From Firmicutes bacterium UBA7510 (lineage in GTDB: Bacteria > Bacillota > Clostridia > Tissierellales > Sedimentibacteraceae), in assembly GCA_002479485.1 (NCBI GenBank), contig DLNM01000007.1, positions 1-27,706 on the forward strand: DNA of 27,706 bases, read 5' to 3'. Numbering within the stretch: the first letter of the stretch is position 1; the number at the start of each line of letters is the position of its first letter. A program made the position numbers and the translations under genes. The notes beneath the pieces were generated by a model. It searched no databases. It was not told the DNA's origin and was given only the letters and a program-made list of their open reading frames with translations. Shown piece by piece: positions 23,562 to 27,706 of this stretch.

Positions 23562-25991
23562 ATGGCAAATGAATTTAATAATGCAGCTAATAACGTCTTA
23601 AAACACGCTCAGGAAGAAGCAGTTAGACTTAAACATACAGTTCTTGGAACAGAGCATATATTATTGGGTCTAATGATGGAAAAAGAGGGGTTGGCTGGAG
23701 AAATTTTAAGAAAAAAAGTTACTTTAGAAAATGTAATAGAATTTGTGGAAAAAATATCTGGTGTTGGAACTACTACACCTAATTATATAACAGTTAGCCC
23801 TAGAACAAAGAATATAATTGAAAAAGCCAATAAATATGCAAGAAGTATAGGTCTTAGCTATACTAGTTCTGAATGTATTTTATTAGGCTTAATTGACGAA
23901 GGTGAAGGTATCGGTGCACAAATATTAGCTAATTTAACCAATATAAAGGAAATTTATGATGAAGTTATAAAAGCGTTAAGTGGTAACAATTCAAATCTAG
24001 ATATGAATAAAAATGGTGACGAGCATCAAAGTAAAGGTAATAGAGCTATAGATAAATATGGTATTGACTTAAATAAACAAGCTATGGCTGACAAAATAGA
24101 TCCTGTAATAGGAAGAAGTAATGAAATAGAAAGAGTAATTCAAATATTATCAAGAAGAACAAAAAATAATCCATGCTTAATTGGAGAACCTGGAGTTGGC
24201 AAAACTGCAATAGCAGAAGGTCTGGCTCAAGAAATTGTTAAGGGTAATGTGCCTGAAATTTTAAAAAACAAAAAAATAGTTACACTCGATATAGCTGGAA
24301 TGGTAGCAGGTGCTAAATATAGAGGTGAGTTTGAAGAAAGACTCAAAAATGCTATGAAGGATATAAAAAGTGACGGCAATATAATTTTATTCATAGATGA
24401 GCTTCACACTATAATTGGAGCAGGTGGTTCAGAGGGGTCAATAGATGCGTCCAATATACTAAAACCTTCCCTTGCAAGGGGAGAAATACAAGTTATTGGT
24501 GCTACTACTATTGATGAATACAAAAAATATATTGAAAAAGATTCGGCACTAGAAAGAAGATTTCAACCAATAATGGTAAATGAACCATCAGTTGATGATA
24601 CTATATTAATATTAAAAGGGCTTAGAGATAAGTATGAGGCACATCATAAAGTGGTTATAACTGATGAAGCAATCGAGGCTGCCGCTAAGCTTTCTCATAG
24701 ATATATATCAGATAGATTTTTGCCAGATAAAGCAATTGACTTGATAGATGAAGCAGCGTCTAAGGAAAGATTAAAAAGTGTAACTGCTCCTACTAACTTA
24801 AAGGATATTGAGGATAAAATTAAGGAAGCTCAGAAGGAAAAGGAAGAAGCAATAAACAGTCAAAATTTTGAGAAAGCTGCTGTATATAGAGATGAAGAAA
24901 AAGAGTTAATTGAAAGATTAAACAATGAAAAAGAGGCTTGGAAAACAAATCAAAATTTAAATGAGAGACAAATTGGCTATGAAGAAATTGCTGATATAAT
25001 AGCAAAATGGACTGGAATTCCTGTTAAGAAACTTCAAGGTGATGAGGCAGACAGACTTTTGAATATGGAGAATATTATTCATAATAGAGTGATAGGTCAA
25101 CAGCAGGCAGTAGAGGCAGTTTCAAAAGCAATAAGAAGAGCAAGGGTTGGATTAAAGGATCCTAAAAAACCTATTGGAACATTTATTTTCTTAGGTCCTA
25201 CTGGAGTAGGAAAAACAGAGCTTTCTAAAGCTTTAGCGGAAGTTATGTTTGGAGATGAAAATGCAATTATTAGAGTTGATATGTCAGAATATATGGAAAA
25301 ACATTCAGTATCTAAAATAGTTGGATCTCCTCCAGGATATGTTGGATTTGATGAGGGTGGACAATTAACAGAAAGAGTTAGAAGAAAGCCATACAGTGTA
25401 GTACTTTTCGATGAAATTGAAAAAGCTCATCCAGATGTTTTTAACATATTGTTGCAAATGCTAGATGACGGTAGATTAACAGATTCGAAAGGCAGAACAG
25501 TAGACTTTAAAAATACAGTAATAATAATGACATCAAATGTAGGCGCTAGTACAATATCTAAACAAAGAACATTAGGATTTAGTGCAAATTCTTCTAACGA
25601 AGAAAAAAGTGAATACGAAAAAATGAAGGAAAATGTGCTATCACAGCTAAAGGAAGCTTTTAGACCAGAATTTTTAAATAGAATAGATGAAATTATTGTT
25701 TTCCATGCATTAAATAAAGAAAACATAGAAGAAATAGTTTCATTGATGGTAAATAATCTATCAAAACGATTAAGTGAATTAGGAATATCAATTGAGGTTG
25801 ATGAAGGTGCTAAAAAATTACTTGCTTCAGAAAGCTTTGATATAAACTATGGTGCAAGGCCTTTACAACGAGCTATTAGAAGAAAAATAGAGGATAAACT
25901 TTCTGAGGAAATTCTAAAAGGCACAATAAACAAATCAGACACAATTTTAGTTACAGCAGAAAACGACGAACTTAAATTCACAACAAAATAA
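23562..25991 (+). CDS. clpC: ClpC ATPase, unfoldase partner of ClpP
   Basis: The 809-residue protein has an N-terminal Clp_N repeat (about 1-140) in which E31 (GTEHILLGL) and E104 (SSECILLGL) correspond to the acidic residues that bind phosphoarginine in Bacillus ClpC. AAA-1 has Walker A GEPGVGKT (208-215). A short middle domain with a UVR-like segment (about 410-460) distinguishes ClpC from ClpB. AAA-2 has GPTGVGKT and LFDEIEKAHPDV. With McsA/McsB it targets arginine-phosphorylated proteins to ClpP. The frame is open from TTG 23535, but MANEFNNAANNVL starting at ATG 23562 matches the family start. Its stop lies in an inverted repeat, and radA does not follow. Confidence 0.95.
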   Translation: MANEFNNAANNVLKHAQEEAVRLKHTVLGTEHILLGLMMEKEGLAGEILRKKVTLENVIEFVEKISGVGTTTPNYITVSPRTKNIIEKANKYARSIGLSYTSSECILLGLIDEGEGIGAQILANLTNIKEIYDEVIKALSGNNSNLDMNKNGDEHQSKGNRAIDKYGIDLNKQAMADKIDPVIGRSNEIERVIQILSRRTKNNPCLIGEPGVGKTAIAEGLAQEIVKGNVPEILKNKKIVTLDIAGMVAGAKYRGEFEERLKNAMKDIKSDGNIILFIDELHTIIGAGGSEGSIDASNILKPSLARGEIQVIGATTIDEYKKYIEKDSALERRFQPIMVNEPSVDDTILILKGLRDKYEAHHKVVITDEAIEAAAKLSHRYISDRFLPDKAIDLIDEAASKERLKSVTAPTNLKDIEDKIKEAQKEKEEAINSQNFEKAAVYRDEEKELIERLNNEKEAWKTNQNLNERQIGYEEIADIIAKWTGIPVKKLQGDEADRLLNMENIIHNRVIGQQQAVEAVSKAIRRARVGLKDPKKPIGTFIFLGPTGVGKTELSKALAEVMFGDENAIIRVDMSEYMEKHSVSKIVGSPPGYVGFDEGGQLTERVRRKPYSVVLFDEIEKAHPDVFNILLQMLDDGRLTDSKGRTVDFKNTVIIMTSNVGASTISKQRTLGFSANSSNEEKSEYEKMKENVLSQLKEAFRPEFLNRIDEIIVFHALNKENIEEIVSLMVNNLSKRLSELGISIEVDEGAKKLLASESFDINYGARPLQRAIRRKIEDKLSEEILKGTINKSDTILVTAENDELKFTTK

Positions 25992-26088
25992 TAATTTAGT
26001 AGAGTAACTGATGAAAGAAAAAAATATTGTTACAGAGTATAGCAGAAAAGTTAACTGCTCCGTTACACTGTACTGTGAAGCAAAGTAA

Positions 26089-26250
26089 AGCGAACAAAAT
26101 AAAAAACGTTTCTGTTTCCGTAATTCGACTTCCCTTGATTTTTGTAAGGAGGGGAAGCTCTCATTAAGTCACATAAACGTTTTTTGTTTTATTCGCTATT
26201 TGTAGCAACCGGCATTCAAAGAAAAATAAAAGGATTTTTCTTTGAATGCC
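26089..26250 (+). repeat. Structured intergenic repeat, copy B
   Basis: This has the same layout as copy A at 14102. The outer arm 26089-26111 pairs with 26175-26197. GACTTCCC (26127-26134) pairs with GGGAAGCTC (26152-26160) with a bulge, and GCTAT pairs with GTAGC. A perfect 16-bp hairpin (26211-26226 with 26235-26250) has the identical loop TAAAAGGA. Where copy A has GATAACC in the hairpin base, copy B has GGCATTC, and the opposite arm changes to match. An imperfect outer pairing (TTAACTGCTCCGTTAC at 26051-26066 with GTGACGGTCTGCTAA at about 26263-26277) encloses it. Confidence 0.8.
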
Positions 26251-26388
26251 TGCAATTTTGGCGTGACGGTCTGCTAAGTTTATTAGTTTTTTGTAATATA
26301 ATATTTTCACAAGAATATCATATGATTTTCTTGTAAAAAGTATTGATTTTTAATTTTTATAGTTAATATTGTAGTATATATTGCGTCC

Positions 26389-26527
26389 TAAAAAGCTTAG
26401 CAGGCAAACATACCAATAACGCAGAAAAAACAAGAAAAATCCTTTTTATTTTTCTTGTTTTTTCGTCCCTATACTTTGCTTTACATCACAGTATGTCGAA
26501 GTAATTTACCGCCTGCTAAGCTTTTTA
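26389..26527 (-). repeat. Opposed partial copy C of the structured repeat
   Basis: A perfect 17-bp inverted repeat (26389-26405 with 26511-26527, including GCTTAGCAGGC) encloses a perfect 16-bp hairpin (26424-26439 with 26449-26464). Read on the minus strand, the hairpin has the same AAGAAAAA inner stem and loop TAAAAAGGA as copies A and B. AAAGCAAAG and ATTACTTCGAC on the minus strand are also shared. The central arm-and-bulge domain is missing. T runs on both strands suggest it can terminate transcription of the convergent ATPase gene. Confidence 0.7.
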
Positions 26528-26563
26528 ACAGCATAATTTATTAAAAGCTACTCTACTAAATTA

Positions 26564-27613
26564 TTATTTTATTATATCTAAAATATCTTCATACATCTTT
26601 GCTAATAAATCGAAATCGATTGTGCTTATGTACTCAGTTTCTAAGTCGTCTTGTAATTTAACTATATTTTTTAATACAGCTATTCCTTTTGTTACACTTA
26701 AGCTATACTTACTTTTAATTTCATCAAGTAATTCTTCATTCTTTTCGTCAAAGTTTTCCTCTAGAAGCTCTGCGTACATGTCTATTATAATGTCATCTTC
26801 TCTAGTTGGGAAAAATTCATGTGGTGCTGTACTATCAAATATGCATATATCAAGCTCAGGTAAAACCAACATATCAACACTATTTATATCAGAAGCACAG
26901 TAATAAACATCAACATCTATTCCTTTATTTTCTGCTGACTTAGCCAGTTTTTTTAATAAGGTTGATTTTGATGTTCCAGGTCTACCCTTAATAAAATATC
27001 TTGTTTTTTTACTATTTATTATTTCTTCAACATAATTTGTAGCTCCATTTGCTGATATAGCTCCAAAAAACCTTTCTCTTATTGTAGCCTTTTTATCAAA
27101 ATTTATATCCTTCAGAATTTCTTCAATGTTTTTTTCAATAATTTCGTCTGCTTTTGAAAAATCAATATTTTCAATATATACAACTTCCCAATCATCATGA
27201 ATACCCTTTGCTTCTTTAAAATAGTCATATGCTTTGTTAAAGTTGTTAGTTATATTATCCTTTATTTCGCAGATTTTATCAGTTTCGGAAACATAACAGC
27301 AATTTAAGCTTACAGTTTGAACATTAGGATAATCTTTTTCAATAACAGATTTACTAAATATTCCTATATTTGCATTTAAGTCTATAATACCATCAACTAT
27401 GTTTTTGTCTAGTGGATTATGGATTACTTCTATGTTATGGTTTTTGCTTATCAATTCATTAGATATTTTCTTTAATATCATTGTTGCAACTAATCTTGAA
27501 CAACATTCTATTACAATTTGCTTATTAAGTTTTTCAATGTTGCTGTCAAGTAAATTGCATTTGCCTTCTGAATTGTGTGAAATTACATAATAGTTAACTA
27601 TTTGATTTGGCAT
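26564..27613 (-). CDS. PRK06851-like P-loop ATPase
   Basis: The 349-residue protein resembles the two-domain PRK06851 ATP-binding family, whose role is unknown. The C-terminal half has Walker A GRPGTSKST (210-218), a DVYYCASDINSVDMLVLPEL segment and the family block IFDSTAPHEFFP (258-269). The N-terminal half has the corresponding fold pattern (about 32-92), but the P-loop place reads ECCSRLVAT, so that site looks lost. The frame is open from ATG 27631, but AGAAGGAGA in that extension fits ATG 27613 (MPNQIVNYY). It converges on clpC across the palindromic block, and its stop codon lies in the right inverted repeat. Confidence 0.75.
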   Translation of the reverse strand: MPNQIVNYYVISHNSEGKCNLLDSNIEKLNKQIVIECCSRLVATMILKKISNELISKNHNIEVIHNPLDKNIVDGIIDLNANIGIFSKSVIEKDYPNVQTVSLNCCYVSETDKICEIKDNITNNFNKAYDYFKEAKGIHDDWEVVYIENIDFSKADEIIEKNIEEILKDINFDKKATIRERFFGAISANGATNYVEEIINSKKTRYFIKGRPGTSKSTLLKKLAKSAENKGIDVDVYYCASDINSVDMLVLPELDICIFDSTAPHEFFPTREDDIIIDMYAELLEENFDEKNEELLDEIKSKYSLSVTKGIAVLKNIVKLQDDLETEYISTIDFDLLAKMYEDILDIIK

Positions 27614-27706
27614 ATTTATTCTCCTTCTCATATCTATAATTAAATAATATATTATATGCGATAATGTAAAAAATAATATAATTTATATGATTTCTTTTTG
27701 TTGTAG

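Larger units (their letters stand above)
25985..26570. mobile_element. Palindromic block with 22-bp terminal inverted repeats (MITE-like, no transposase)
   Basis: The 22 bases at 25985-26006 recur as a perfect inverted copy at 26549-26570 (core TTTAGTAGAGTA, with the matching AAAATAATAA towards the outside). They carry the last Lys codon and stop of both clpC and the convergent ATPase gene. The block of 586 bases between them holds structured repeat copy B, a hairpin at 26309-26334 (ACAAGAA/TTCTTGT), and an opposed partial copy C. No open frame of note is present. It resembles a composite of non-autonomous repeat elements. Transposition is inferred, and no target duplication is obvious. Confidence 0.5.

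Noticed and set aside
25992..26563. Insertion sequence with transposase
   Set aside because: No frame in either strand encodes anything like a transposase, so only a non-autonomous element is tenable.

Overview
The window is AT-rich DNA (roughly 30 percent G+C by eye) with strong GGAGG-type ribosome binding sites and dense intrinsic terminators. It carries a CtsR/McsA/McsB/ClpC heat-shock operon and genes for handling formiminoglutamate and glutamate. This fits a low-G+C Firmicute of the class Clostridia, probably an anaerobic amino-acid fermenter. I cannot name the genus from the sequence.

Layout. (1) 1-81 is the tail of an upstream gene, followed by a terminator. (2) 281-1237 is a solitary Rsm22-type methyltransferase-like gene with its own terminator. 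(3) 1398-7450 is an ABC transporter operon with a good sigma-A promoter. It encodes a DUF3798 lipoprotein, a double ATPase, two unequal permeases and a GNAT acetyltransferase. A strong hairpin separates the lipoprotein gene from the rest. (4) 7461-10537 encodes a two-component system: a histidine kinase with an extracytoplasmic solute-binding domain, and an NtrC-type sigma-54 activator. (5) 10612-14024 has a -24/-12 (sigma-54) promoter match followed by formiminotetrahydrofolate cyclodeaminase, glutamate formimidoyltransferase, a HutD-like protein and a GltS-type glutamate carrier. The kinase, activator, sigma-54 promoter and catabolic genes look like one ligand-responsive circuit. (6) 14361-16208 (minus) is a membrane-anchored glycerophosphodiesterase. 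(7) 16451-18522 holds a dGTPase-like HD hydrolase and a nicotinamidase/isochorismatase-like hydrolase. (8) 18645-25991 is clpB-ctsR-mcsA-mcsB-clpC behind one promoter with a CtsR operator. (9) 26564-27613 (minus) is a PRK06851-like P-loop ATPase gene convergent with clpC.

The most unusual content is non-coding. A repeat of about 163 bp occurs in two convergent intergenic regions (14102-14264 and 26089-26250). Its paired arms differ between copies by compensatory changes, which indicates a conserved folded structure. The second copy lies in a 586-bp palindrome-rich block bounded by perfect 22-bp inverted repeats that contain the stop codons of both flanking genes, together with an opposed partial copy. 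Separately, a small hairpin repeat sits between a Shine-Dalgarno sequence and the following gene in at least two places (17814 and 21864), probably three (16501). There it creates short leader reading frames or supplies the start codon. A different hairpin and leader frame occupies the same place before clpC.
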